A stretch of DNA of 39,773 nucleotides from Oscillospiraceae bacterium (lineage in GTDB: Bacteria > Bacillota > Clostridia > Oscillospirales > Oscillospiraceae): the NCBI GenBank assembly GCA_009782435.1, contig WRJA01000011.1, positions 1-39,773 of the forward strand, written 5' to 3'. Positions 25,222-33,659 of the stretch are shown here, piece after piece. The notes under the pieces were generated by a model. The model searched no databases, had not been told where the DNA came from, and saw only the letters and a program-made list of their open reading frames with translations. Position 1 is the first letter of the stretch. Each line of letters opens with the position of its first letter. A program made the translations under genes and the position numbers.

Positions 25222-26469
25222 CTATGCGTAGACGGGGTATTTCCCGCAGAGAACACGCACCCTTTCGGTTATTTCGGCGCTTGAAGCTTCAAAATCGGTC
25301 GCGGCAAGACGGATGAGTTTTGCGGTCTCCCTCATGTCGTCCTCTTTAAAGCCGCGTGTTGTCACGGCAGGGGAACCGAGCCGCAGACCGCCGGTTTCCA
25401 TGGGCGACGACGTGTCGCCCGGTATCTTGTTTTTGTTTACGGTTATATGTACTTTGTCAAGTCTCTTTTCCATTTCTCTGCCGGTGACGCCGAGTTCCCG
25501 CAAATCTAAAAGCATGAGGTGGTTTTCGGTGCCGCCGGAAACTAATCTCATACCGTTTGAGGTCAATTCGGACGCCAGCGCCGCGGCGTTTTTGAGAACC
25601 TGCCGCTGGTATTCTTTAAAGCCGTCAGTCAAAGCCTCGCCCAATGCGACAGCCTTTGCCGCGATGATATGCATAAGCGGGCCGCCCTGTGTTCCGGGAA
25701 AGACCGCCGAGTTTATTTTTTTTGCGATGTTTTCGTCGTCGGTCAAAATAAGTCCGCCTCTCGGGCCGCGCAGAGTCTTGTGGGTGGTGGTGGTAACGAC
25801 GTCCGCGTACGGCAGGGGATTGGGATGAAGGCCCGCGGCGATCAGACCCGCTATATGGGCCATGTCCACCATAAGAAAAGCTCCGCATTCCTTCGCGATA
25901 TCCGAGAACGCGGCAAAATCTATGATGCGCGGATAGGCGGACGCGCCCGCCACTATCACTTTCGGTTTCATATCGAGCGCCGTATTACGCAATTTATCAT
26001 AATCGATAAAACCGGTCTCTTCATTGACCCCGTATGATATGATATTAAAAAGCTTGCCGGAAAAATTGACCTTGCTGCCGTGTGTAAGATGTCCGCCGTG
26101 GTCGAGGTCCATGCCAAGCACCGTATCGCCCGGGACGCAAAGCGCCATGTATGCCGCGTAGTTGGCTTGCGCGCCCGAATGCGGCTGGACATTGACGAAC
26201 CCGGCACCGAAAAGCTCTTTGGCGCGGCGGGCGGCAAGGTTTTCGACAAGGTCGACATACTCGCAGCCGCCGTAATAGCGCTTTTCGGGATAACCCTCTG
26301 CGTATTTGTTGGTCAAAACGCTGCCGGCAGCCGCCAAAACCGCCTCCGACACAATGTTTTCAGACGCGATAAGCTCGATGTTATCCCTTTGACGGTTAAG
26401 TTCAAGCATTATGGCGCTCGCCGCTTCCTTGTCCCGCGCGGCTATTATGTCTATGAGTTCTTGTACCAT
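25222..26469 (-). CDS. glyA: Serine hydroxymethyltransferase
   Basis: A 415-residue PLP enzyme that interconverts serine and glycine with tetrahydrofolate. The PLP lysine is K231 in [14 protein letters not shown]. The cofactor-contacting pair is D202 and H205 in VDMAHIAGL. The early [14 protein letters not shown] and [14 protein letters not shown] segments are hallmarks. The start is ATG 26469 with GGAGG 7 bases ahead; the frame is open to a TTG 24 bases upstream, which has no site. A promoter lies upstream. It leads into rarA. Folate use fits the folT gene in the same window, but no folate riboswitch was recognised. Confidence 0.96.
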   Translation of the reverse strand: MVQELIDIIAARDKEAASAIMLELNRQRDNIELIASENIVSEAVLAAAGSVLTNKYAEGYPEKRYYGGCEYVDLVENLAARRAKELFGAGFVNVQPHSGAQANYAAYMALCVPGDTVLGMDLDHGGHLTHGSKVNFSGKLFNIISYGVNEETGFIDYDKLRNTALDMKPKVIVAGASAYPRIIDFAAFSDIAKECGAFLMVDMAHIAGLIAAGLHPNPLPYADVVTTTTHKTLRGPRGGLILTDDENIAKKINSAVFPGTQGGPLMHIIAAKAVALGEALTDGFKEYQRQVLKNAAALASELTSNGMRLVSGGTENHLMLLDLRELGVTGREMEKRLDKVHITVNKNKIPGDTSSPMETGGLRLGSPAVTTRGFKEDDMRETAKLIRLAATDFEASSAEITERVRVLCGKYPVYA

Positions 26470-26505
26470 GAGTATTCCTCCGTGTTCCGGCAAATAGTGT
26501 TAATG

Positions 26506-26534
26506 ATTATACATGAGGCGCCCGATGTTTACAA
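26506..26534 (-). promoter_or_regulatory. Promoter for glyA-rarA
   Basis: On the minus strand, TTGTAA (26529-26534) and TATAAT (26506-26511) are spaced by 17 bases. A CCGGAA-3-TTCCGG inverted repeat (26535-26549) abuts the -35 and may be an operator. Confidence 0.65.
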
Positions 26535-26585
26535 CCGGAAATCTTCCGGAAAATCGGGCCGAAGAAAATAAAGAGGTGCGGGAAT

Positions 26586-27224
26586 ATGCGAAGCCCGAAA
26601 CAGATCGGCGAGATAATAGCCTGTCTTGAAAAAGAATATCCGTTTGCCGAGTGTTCGCTCAGATATGAAAAGGACTATGAACTGCTTTTTTCCGCGCGGC
26701 TGTCGGCCCAATGCACGGATGAGCGCGTCAACAAAATAACGCCCGCTCTGTTTACCCGTTTTCCGACGCTTGAAGCGTTCGCAAAGGCGGATCCGGAGGA
26801 AGTTGAGCGGTATGTGCACTCATGCGGCTTTTTCAGGTCGAAGGCCAAAGACATAGTCCTGTGCGCCCGCGCGCTGACGGAACGCCACGGCGGGCGTGTG
26901 CCGGACACGATGGAAGAACTCACCGCCCTGCCCGGCGTCGGCCGAAAAACCGCAAACCTAATGTTGGGCGATATTTTCGGGAAACCGGCAGTTGTGGCGG
27001 ACACCCACTGCATAAGGCTCTCCGGGCTTATGGGACTGACGGACGGCGCGAAAGACCCGCTCAAAACGGAAACGGCTCTGAGAAAAATACTGCCGCCGGA
27101 GAAATCGTCGGACTTCTGTCACAGACTTGTACTCCACGGCAGGGCGGTATGCCCGGCGCGCAGGCCCCGATGCGAAGCCTGCTGCGTCAGGCATGTTTGC
27201 GAAACAGGCTCCTTATGCGTTTAA
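26586..27224 (+). CDS. nth: Endonuclease III
   Basis: A 212-residue base-excision DNA glycosylase/AP lyase acting on oxidised pyrimidines. The helix-hairpin-helix is LPGVGRKTANLML with catalytic K121, and the catalytic aspartate is D139 in VVADTHCIRL. The C-terminal [4Fe-4S] site is complete: C189-x6-C196-x2-C199-x5-C205. AGAGGTG precedes the ATG. It is divergent from glyA and converges with purC. Confidence 0.95.
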   Translation: MRSPKQIGEIIACLEKEYPFAECSLRYEKDYELLFSARLSAQCTDERVNKITPALFTRFPTLEAFAKADPEEVERYVHSCGFFRSKAKDIVLCARALTERHGGRVPDTMEELTALPGVGRKTANLMLGDIFGKPAVVADTHCIRLSGLMGLTDGAKDPLKTETALRKILPPEKSSDFCHRLVLHGRAVCPARRPRCEACCVRHVCETGSLCV

Positions 27225-27276
27225 AGTGCAATAATCCTCAACCCATACGCCAAACATGCAGTTTTGCCGCAGGGCG

Positions 27277-27972
27277 CTACTGTTTGCCTCCGATTTTTTT
27301 GAGGATAAGCCCGGCGCAGTCTATTTGGTTCGGTATATTTCCGGCCTCGTCTCTGACCCGCCAGATATCCGGAGTGATTTCATCCGCGACGCAAATGTTC
27401 CGGTTTTCATCAAAACCGAACTCGACCTTAAAATCGATCAGAGTCAGCCCGAGCCGATTCAGTTCCGTGCGCAAAACGTCGCCCGTTTTGATCAAAAGGT
27501 TCAGCGCTTTTTCATATTCGCCGGGTTTTAAGAGGTCTTTCATGAGACACAGCCGCTCGCTTATAAGCGGGTCTCCCATGTCGTCGTCTTTCAGCGTTAC
27601 TTCCGTATACGGCGGATCGAACGGTATGCCGGATTCAAGCGAAAACCTGCGGCACATGCTGCCGGCGGTATAATAACGTAATACGAATTCAAGCTTCGGG
27701 ACCGTGACGCCGCGCACCTTCATAAGGCGGCGTTCAAGGTCGACGCCCAGACAGTGGGTAGGAACGCCGTTTTTTTCCAACAGATCGAAAAAATATCCGG
27801 ATATGACAAGCCCGGTTTCGCCTTTACCGGAAACGCTGCCCCCGACGGTGTTCGCGCCGGGATCGAAAACGCCGTCTTTGCCTGTGGCGTCATCTTTAAA
27901 AAACAAATATCGCTCACCGGTCACATCGTCCGATAATACGGTTTTTGTTTTGCCTTCATAGATCGTATTCAT
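27277..27972 (-). CDS. purC: SAICAR synthetase
   Basis: A 231-residue phosphoribosylaminoimidazole-succinocarboxamide synthase, step of purine synthesis that joins aspartate to CAIR. The family opening IYEGKTKTVL, the ADP-binding LFFKDDATGKDG, and LIDFKVEFGFD plus LADEITPDIWR-like (VADEITPDIWR) segments are present. GGAGGG precedes ATG 27972; the frame continues open 67 codons further upstream with no start context, so that extension was dropped. No other pur gene adjoins it, and I found no purine riboswitch in its leader. Confidence 0.94.
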   Translation of the reverse strand: MNTIYEGKTKTVLSDDVTGERYLFFKDDATGKDGVFDPGANTVGGSVSGKGETGLVISGYFFDLLEKNGVPTHCLGVDLERRLMKVRGVTVPKLEFVLRYYTAGSMCRRFSLESGIPFDPPYTEVTLKDDDMGDPLISERLCLMKDLLKPGEYEKALNLLIKTGDVLRTELNRLGLTLIDFKVEFGFDENRNICVADEITPDIWRVRDEAGNIPNQIDCAGLILKKIGGKQ

Positions 27973-28060
27973 TTTTTCCCTCCGGTCTTTTATGCTCGTA
28001 TGCTCGCGCGAACGGGACGGCAAGAGCCGCCGCGTCGTCGTCGCCCTTCCCTTTATGTTC

Positions 28061-28089
28061 AACTTATCACAGCCCGGACAAACTTTCAA
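28061..28089 (-). promoter_or_regulatory. Possible promoter for purC
   Basis: On the minus strand TTGAAA (28084-28089) and TAAGTT (28061-28066) are separated by 17 bases. The -10 is weak, so the assignment is tentative. The 90-base leader between it and purC is GC-rich. Confidence 0.35.
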
Positions 28090-28160
28090 TGAAAAACCTG
28101 TCCGAGAATCTCCCGCCCGATAAAATCGCATAACAAAGACAGGCAAAAAGACGCTTTTTC

Positions 28161-28189
28161 TTGACAAATCCAAACCGGTACATTACGAT
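28161..28189 (+). promoter_or_regulatory. Promoter for the PRC-barrel gene
   Basis: Consensus TTGACA (28161-28166) and TACGAT (28184-28189) with 17-base spacing, 53 bases before the ATG at 28242. Confidence 0.6.
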
Positions 28190-28241
28190 AATAAACAAGA
28201 CAATGCCGATTTCGGTTAAAATAAAAAAAGGGGTTAACGCA

Positions 28242-29138
28242 ATGAAAAGCAATAAGGAAATCTTTGGTCTTTCTTTGTTCGGAATCCAAGACGGGCTTGA
28301 CTGCGGGAAAGTTGTCGAACTGATAATCAACATCGAAGAAAAGAGCGCGGAGTATGTCGTTTTGGACAACGGACGCGGCGTTTGCGGTTATAAAGTCCTG
28401 CCGTTTTCCGAAGTTACCGGTATAGGCAAAGACATTATCACAACGCCGATAAGTGAGGAATGCAAACTGCTTTGGGAGGACAAAGAGGCTCTCTCGCTCA
28501 GCCTGACGTCCGTAAACTTGTTGGGAACGAGCGTATTCAGCAACAACGGAAACGTGATCGGCACGGTTATCGAGTTTTTTATCGACGAAGACACGGGCGC
28601 CATCGAAAAGCTTATTCTGGACAACGGCGGAGCCATCGACGGGGAAGAAATACTCACGCTGTCTAAGGACAAGGTATTTACCACCGGTACCGTATCAGCG
28701 CCGCCGGTCCCCGCCGCCGCTCCCGAACCTGCTCCCGCCCCTGAGCCGGAACCTGCTCCGGCAGCTGAAATAACGCCGCCGCCGGCACCCGCGCCTGCTT
28801 CGGCGCCCGCCCCGGCCGCACCGGCGGAGAACAAGAATGCTAAGCCGAAAGCCGAACCGGAACCGGCGCAAATAAGCATTGAGCCCGAAGTGACCGACAA
28901 CAAAGCCAAGGCGGAAAAAGGCCCCGCCCCCGCAGCCGGAAAACCTGTCGCGGACCCGTCGGCGGACCCCGGCGCAAATCGGCTTGAGCATATTTTAGGG
29001 AACGAAATAATGAGAGAGGTCAAGGATAAAACAGGAGCGGTCCTTGCGAAAGAAGGGGATATCGTTACTGAGGAACTCATTATTAAAGTCAGAGACGCAG
29101 GAAAACTGATCGAACTGATACAGAATGTCAGAAAATAA
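28242..29138 (+). CDS. Double PRC-barrel protein with Pro/Ala-rich linker
   Basis: A 298-residue soluble protein. Residues 4-75 and 92-150 are two PRC-barrel domains (GLSLFGIQDGLDCGKVVELI; GTSVFSNNGNVIGTVIEFF), each ending in a DNGG/DNGR turn. Residues 152-245 are a Pro/Ala/Glu-rich low-complexity linker of PAP/EPAP repeats. Residues 247-298 (MREVKDKTGAVLAKEGDIVTEELI) form a small domain resembling a segment of the RNA polymerase beta-prime subunit. PRC barrels bind RNA or proteins, as in RimM and photosynthetic reaction-centre H subunits. The role is unknown. AAAGGGG precedes ATG 28242; an earlier in-frame TTG coincides with the -35. A strong terminator follows. Confidence 0.75.
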   Translation: MKSNKEIFGLSLFGIQDGLDCGKVVELIINIEEKSAEYVVLDNGRGVCGYKVLPFSEVTGIGKDIITTPISEECKLLWEDKEALSLSLTSVNLLGTSVFSNNGNVIGTVIEFFIDEDTGAIEKLILDNGGAIDGEEILTLSKDKVFTTGTVSAPPVPAAAPEPAPAPEPEPAPAAEITPPPAPAPASAPAPAAPAENKNAKPKAEPEPAQISIEPEVTDNKAKAEKGPAPAAGKPVADPSADPGANRLEHILGNEIMREVKDKTGAVLAKEGDIVTEELIIKVRDAGKLIELIQNVRK

Positions 29139-29160
29139 CGCATGTGATTTATAAAAAAAT

Positions 29161-29199
29161 AAAAAAGACGACCGGAGATTAATATCTCCGGTCGTCTTT
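29161..29199. terminator. Intrinsic terminator between PRC-barrel and chemoreceptor genes
   Basis: Arms 29167-29179 and 29184-29196 pair perfectly (13 bases, 4-base loop) and are flanked by A-run and TTT. It lies between convergent genes and can serve both. Confidence 0.8.
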
Positions 29200-29233
29200 G
29201 CAGGGGCTTGTTTTCGTCGCCCCTGTATTGTTC

Positions 29234-30952
29234 TCACAATTCGCTTTTTTTGATCGCTTCCTGTGTTTTTTCGGATATATCGGAAATATTCTGATAGGCT
29301 TTTTCCACTTCCACGCTTATCTGGTCTATCATTACATTTATTCCCTTGATCGCTTCCGTCGCCTGCTCCGTTACGTCTTCTGTTTCCGAAACCGTGTTTT
29401 TTGATGTTTTCGCGAGGTTTCGTATTTCTTCGGCAACCACCGCGAAGGTTTTGCCGTATTGTCCGGCGCGGGCCGCTTCTATTGAGGCGTTGAGTGAAAT
29501 GATGTTGATATGCATGGCGATAGAGTCGATATCCGTCGCCATCTTGTTATATTTATCTATAGCGCCGTTCACACCGGTAACGCTGCGGGTTATTTCATCG
29601 GACAGCCCTTTTATTTTTGAGATGTCCTCCAATATCCATTTAATGTCTTTCAGGTTTTCGGACGACAGTTCCAAAACCGTGTTGTGCTCTCTGTGTATGT
29701 CGTTACGGGCTTTTTGTATGCAATTATTCGGAATGTTCAGATCGCATACGATTTTTTCGGCCATTTCCAAACAGGTTTCGGAACCGCAAGCGGAGCAATC
29801 GAATTTGCGCTCCGATTCGGTCTCTTTTCCCAGACGTAAAAAAGCGTTTTCCACTTGTTCGGCCGTCGTTGTATACGAACGGGCGAGTGCCGGCCTGTAG
29901 CTGCGGATAAAATCGTCCAATCGCAGCTTGTTGTCGTAATATTCAAGAATCGCGTCGAAATCCGCCTTGTCGCGCCCTTGGGTCGCGGTCGAGCGCTCAG
30001 AGTCCATTATGGAGTTTATTTCAAATATTTCACGCTCATGCAGACATCCGGTACCGAGATTACAGCCCTCCGGGCAATTCAATACGTCGAATATCGCGGG
30101 CAGATGTTCCGTGCGCGCTTCGGCAAATCTGTCCAAAGCTTTATATACGATATTCTGCCCTTCGGATTTGTCGATCCGTAATGATTTTCCGAGATACAGC
30201 TCAATGTTTTCCTTCAAACCGCCGGGCATGGAAAACACGCGCCCCAAGGAAGATTCCGCGTGATCGAAACCGCTTTCTTCCGTGGGAAGTATGATGCCGT
30301 TATTGTTAATGTATTCATAGAGTTTTTTCAGCGTTACGTTATATTCCGCGCATCGCGTCGACTCAAACTCGTGTGTTTTTGCGATGCAAGGGGAGAGCGC
30401 CGCGAGCTTGTCGGTAATGCCTTCGTATTTTCTCATGTATACGGCGGCGCAAAACATGGGGCTCTGAGCGGGAGAGAGATACGGCAGCAGAGCGTGATTG
30501 TAGATCGTTATATAATTGACGATGGCGGGACATGGCTGTGTTATGACAGAAACAGGGTTTTCTCTTTGGATATATCGTATATAGGCCCATATGCAAATAT
30601 CGGCGCCCAAAGATACGTCGTATATCTTCCTTACCCCTTTTTGTCTGAGCCAAGTAAGAAGCCTTCCCCAGTTTTCTCCGTTTGTACGGTTCGCAGGAGC
30701 TGCAAAAAGGGAAATCGGCACGCCCGACCGTAAATCAGACAAAAACCTTTCGGTATCATCGACATAATCGCGTGAATTATGCCGGCATGCCGAAATGCAA
30801 GCGCCGCACGCTATGCATTGGTCATTATCGATTTTGATTTTAATGTTTTCCCCTTCTTCATAGGCGATATTCGCGCCTATTGCCGGACAGACCCTGATGC
30901 ATCGGTTGCAGCCGACACAGGTTGACGGATCGTTTAAAATCAATTCACGCAT
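29234..30952 (-). CDS. Soluble chemoreceptor fused to an [FeFe]-hydrogenase-like module
   Basis: A 572-residue fusion. Residues 1-60 carry two [4Fe-4S] motifs: C12, C15, C18, C22 and C46, C49, C52, C56. Residues 80-310 are an [FeFe]-hydrogenase large-subunit domain with three H-cluster motifs: L1 QPCPAIVNY (C141), L2 SPCIAKTHE (C189, K192), L3 NCPEGCNLG (C293, C297). All four cluster cysteines are present, but the proton-relay Cys of catalytic hydrogenases is P140. Residues 385-415 carry a further Fe-S motif (C386, C389, C394, C411). Residues 430-572 are a chemoreceptor signalling helix pair with the tip LNASIEAARAGQYGKTFAVVAEE. There is no membrane helix. It probably senses hydrogen or redox state for a CheA-type kinase. 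AAGGTG precedes the ATG. Confidence 0.86.
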   Translation of the reverse strand: MRELILNDPSTCVGCNRCIRVCPAIGANIAYEEGENIKIKIDNDQCIACGACISACRHNSRDYVDDTERFLSDLRSGVPISLFAAPANRTNGENWGRLLTWLRQKGVRKIYDVSLGADICIWAYIRYIQRENPVSVITQPCPAIVNYITIYNHALLPYLSPAQSPMFCAAVYMRKYEGITDKLAALSPCIAKTHEFESTRCAEYNVTLKKLYEYINNNGIILPTEESGFDHAESSLGRVFSMPGGLKENIELYLGKSLRIDKSEGQNIVYKALDRFAEARTEHLPAIFDVLNCPEGCNLGTGCLHEREIFEINSIMDSERSTATQGRDKADFDAILEYYDNKLRLDDFIRSYRPALARSYTTTAEQVENAFLRLGKETESERKFDCSACGSETCLEMAEKIVCDLNIPNNCIQKARNDIHREHNTVLELSSENLKDIKWILEDISKIKGLSDEITRSVTGVNGAIDKYNKMATDIDSIAMHINIISLNASIEAARAGQYGKTFAVVAEEIRNLAKTSKNTVSETEDVTEQATEAIKGINVMIDQISVEVEKAYQNISDISEKTQEAIKKSEL

Positions 30953-30996
30953 ATCAATACACCTTAGCTTATCTGCAGTATTGCCTTTGCTTCACA

Positions 30997-31025
30997 GATT
31001 AATAAAAACGGCGCTTATTGTCAAG
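30997..31025 (-). promoter_or_regulatory. Promoter for the hydrogenase-like chemoreceptor
   Basis: Minus-strand TTGACA (31020-31025) and TAATCT (30997-31002) with 17-base spacing, about 45 bases before the ATG, giving the gene its own promoter independent of the MFS gene upstream. Confidence 0.6.
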
Positions 31026-31065
31026 TTATTTCGGATTTACCCGCGGATTTTTTTGGATTTCCCGC

Positions 31066-32331
31066 TCATTTTCCGCTGCCCTTTGCTTTTCGCTCCGCAA
31101 ATTCGCGAAAGAATGAGCGATCCCGAGCGAGGGAGAGCCCGATGAGGATATATGCGGCGGATGCAAAAACAAGAAGCAGCAGCGGTAAAGTCCACGACCC
31201 GGTCAGATCGAAGATAAATCCTATAAGAACGGGACCACCGGCTCCGAAGAGATAACCGACGGTCTGGCCCATGCCCGACAGGGCGGCGCTCTCTTGCGCG
31301 TTTTCGGTGCGCAGAGAGATGAAAGTGTTGGAAAAACCCAATGCCGAGCCCAGACCCAAAGAAAATACAGCGAGCGTTATCAGCGTTTTTATCGTTCCTC
31401 TTACGAACATGAAACCCGTAAGCCCGGCGAAGAGCATGCCGCAGAAGATCAAAATCAATCCGCGCTGATCGCGCCGCCGGGCGCACAGCACAGGTACGCA
31501 AAGTGTGGTTGGGATGTTTAGCGCCTGAACATAAAGGGCGGTCGCGGCAGCCTGCTCAAGCGAATACCCCCTGCTTTGCAGCATGGAAGGCAGCCAAGCC
31601 GACATTACGAAAAAAAGAAGTGTCTGGATACCGAAAAAAGCGGAATAACACCAAGCCATGGGCATTCGGCGGGCTGTGCGCGTGAGGGAGGACTTGCTTC
31701 CGCCGCCTTTTTCAACTCGTCTGATTTCCGGGTCCTTTTTCATCCGGACGCCCCACAGAACAACGCTGAGACCGGCGAGGAGCATCCACACAGCGAGCGC
31801 GTTGCGCCAGCCGAGCCCGAGCCCGACCGCCATCGGCACGCTGATTCCGACGGAAACCGCCGCCGAAAAAGCCATCGAAGCGGAATAAAGCCCCGTGACA
31901 AAGCCGATCCTGTGCGAAAACCGCAGTTTGATCATGCTGACCACCAAAACATTGCTGAAGCCTATGCCGACCGCCAACAGCCCGCTTCCGATAAAAAGGC
32001 CCGGCATACCGCAGTAGGAACGTACGGCCAAGCCCGCAAATATCAATAAGAAAGAGACCATTAAAGTTTGCCCCGTGCCGAAACGCCGGCTGATGCCGGG
32101 CGCCGGATACGAGACAAGCGCAAAAATCAATATCGGCAAGGTCGTGATCAAACCGGCCTGTGTTTTTGACAGACCGAAGTCAGCGCCGATCAGAGGAACA
32201 AGACTTCCCACACCGGTGATGCAAGCGCGCATATTGGCCGCAAACACTGCGAGGATGAATATCATCATTCGCTCGCCGGCTCGCGCGTTTGTTTGCCCGA
32301 CCGGTTTGATGTTTCGTGTCAAGAGATGCAT
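31066..32331 (-). CDS. CynX/NimT-type MFS transporter
   Basis: A 421-residue major facilitator with twelve helices. The opening AANMRACITGVGSLVPLIGADFGLSKTQAGL and the later SRRFGT loop resemble the CynX/NimT (cyanate/nitroimidazole) subgroup. Substrate unknown. AAAGGAG is only 2 bases before ATG 32331, an unusually short spacing, so a TTG four codons in (with better spacing) or the later MM could be the real start. It lies 27 bases after the lipoprotein of the zinc operon with no terminator between, so it may be the last gene of that operon. Confidence 0.8.
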   Translation of the reverse strand: MHLLTRNIKPVGQTNARAGERMMIFILAVFAANMRACITGVGSLVPLIGADFGLSKTQAGLITTLPILIFALVSYPAPGISRRFGTGQTLMVSFLLIFAGLAVRSYCGMPGLFIGSGLLAVGIGFSNVLVVSMIKLRFSHRIGFVTGLYSASMAFSAAVSVGISVPMAVGLGLGWRNALAVWMLLAGLSVVLWGVRMKKDPEIRRVEKGGGSKSSLTRTARRMPMAWCYSAFFGIQTLLFFVMSAWLPSMLQSRGYSLEQAAATALYVQALNIPTTLCVPVLCARRRDQRGLILIFCGMLFAGLTGFMFVRGTIKTLITLAVFSLGLGSALGFSNTFISLRTENAQESAALSGMGQTVGYLFGAGGPVLIGFIFDLTGSWTLPLLLLVFASAAYILIGLSLARDRSFFREFAERKAKGSGK

Positions 32332-32358
32332 TTCTCCTTTATAAAATAAACTCGGGAT

Positions 32359-32805
32359 TCAGCTCTCTGAGATCGATATATCATCCACCGATAAGAAGTA
32401 ATAGGTCCTGCCGAGTTCATCATAGCTTCCGAACACGCCGACCACTTCTATTATCGTTTGCTCCTCAGGATAATCCTCGGGATAGTCGTGATTGCCGTTC
32501 CAAATAAATTCCAATCCGCTTTGGCAGCAGGCGGCGGCGTCTTCGACAATGACATAATGGTAGTACAGACCGGTTTCGCTGTAATATGAAGCGTAATACG
32601 GGCCGCTCATTTTTACTGTTTTCCCCATATAGTCACCGGGGCTTGAAGTTATATTATAAACTTCCGCATAGACCATTGTGCTGCTTAAAATCGTCAAATC
32701 AACATCAACGCCGTCGTCCGTTTGCGGCGTCTCCTTGCCGGAGCAGCCCGCGGCGAACATGCAAATCAGACAAAAGAACAAAATAAATGACAGATTTTTT
32801 TTCAT
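32359..32805 (-). CDS. Zinc-operon lipoprotein with CC motif
   Basis: A 148-residue secreted lipoprotein. Residues 1-20 are a signal peptide with lipobox FAAGC. The mature part has a beta-rich segment (GDYMGKTVKMSGPYYASYY, YHYVIVEDAAACCQSGLEF) that looks like a small OB-fold; the EDAAACCQ motif recalls the C-terminal domain of YcgQ/TIGR03943 proteins. ATG 32805 has AGGA 6 bases ahead and overlaps the znuB stop by 4 bases (ATGA), so it is coupled to the zinc transporter. It may chaperone metal at the membrane, but this is inferred. The frame is open 52 codons further upstream; that part is the shadow of znuB. Confidence 0.75.
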   Translation of the reverse strand: MKKNLSFILFFCLICMFAAGCSGKETPQTDDGVDVDLTILSSTMVYAEVYNITSSPGDYMGKTVKMSGPYYASYYSETGLYYHYVIVEDAAACCQSGLEFIWNGNHDYPEDYPEEQTIIEVVGVFGSYDELGRTYYFLSVDDISISES

Positions 32806-33659
32806 GTATTCCTGAACCTCCTTGCCGTGAATCCGACTGCGCTGAATATGAAAAAGCCCGCGATATCCACAGCCGCTATGGTGGAGCCGACCGGTGTTCC
32901 GGCTGTTATGGCGACTATGATGCCGATGACCGCGCAAGTAACCGATATGATCACCGAGCAAACGGTTACGGACTTAAAACTCTTGAAAACCCTCATGGCG
33001 GACAAGGCGGGGAAGATTATCAGGGCTGAGATCAAAAGAGCGCCGACTAAATTCATAGCCAATACGATGACCACGGCGATAATTACGGCGAGGACAAGGT
33101 TATGGGTTTTTGCCCTGCCTCCCGTCGCCGCAGAAAAATCTTCATCGAAGGTGACGGAGAATATTTTGTGATAAAAAAGCAGAAACACCGCGATCACCGA
33201 TACCGACAGAGCGATGCAAAGCCAAACTTCCGTCAGTGTCAGCGTCAAAATTGACGTTGAGCCGAACAGCGTTGCGCAAACATCGCCCGAGAGGTTCGAG
33301 GATTTTGAAAAGAGATTCATAATAAGATAGCCGACAGCCAAAGCTCCGACAGAAATCATGGCGATAGCCGCGTCGCCTTTTATTTTTGTGTTCTGCCCCG
33401 TGCGCAGCAGCAAGACAGCGCAGATCACCGTTACCGGCAAAACTAAAAGGAAGCTGTTTGTCAGGTCCATTGCCGCGGCGATCGCCACGGCGCCGAAAGC
33501 AACGTGCGACAGGCCGTCGCCGATAAACGAGAAGCGCTTGAGTACCAGGGTTACTCCCAAAAGCGAGGAACAAAGCGCGATCAGGACTCCGACTGTCATG
33601 GCGTATCGGACAAAGGGGAACTGAAAATAGAAGGCGAGTTTTTCCGCGATCTCCGTCAT
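32802..33659 (-). CDS. znuB: Zinc/manganese ABC transporter permease
   Basis: A 285-residue membrane protein of the ABC-3 family with about eight helices. The family motif near LKRFSFIGDGLSHVAFGAVAIAAAM carries the conserved histidine, and LALNMNLVGALLISALIIFPALSA-like (VLAMNLVGALLISALI) is the coupling region. It forms the channel of the ZnuABC uptake system. ATG 33659 overlaps the znuC stop (ATGA) behind GGGAGGT. It is followed by the lipoprotein with the same kind of 4-base overlap. Confidence 0.92.
   Translation of the reverse strand: MTEIAEKLAFYFQFPFVRYAMTVGVLIALCSSLLGVTLVLKRFSFIGDGLSHVAFGAVAIAAAMDLTNSFLLVLPVTVICAVLLLRTGQNTKIKGDAAIAMISVGALAVGYLIMNLFSKSSNLSGDVCATLFGSTSILTLTLTEVWLCIALSVSVIAVFLLFYHKIFSVTFDEDFSAATGGRAKTHNLVLAVIIAVVIVLAMNLVGALLISALIIFPALSAMRVFKSFKSVTVCSVIISVTCAVIGIIVAITAGTPVGSTIAAVDIAGFFIFSAVGFTARRFRNT

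Noticed and set aside
27973-28173. N-terminal extension of purC by 67 codons
   Set aside because: The PurC family starts at the IYEGKTK motif, and GGAGGG is correctly placed before ATG 27972.
28388-29143. Minus-strand frames rich in Gly/Ala/Ser opposite the PRC-barrel gene
   Set aside because: They are reverse images of the Pro/Ala-rich linker. The plus-strand protein has two recognisable domains.
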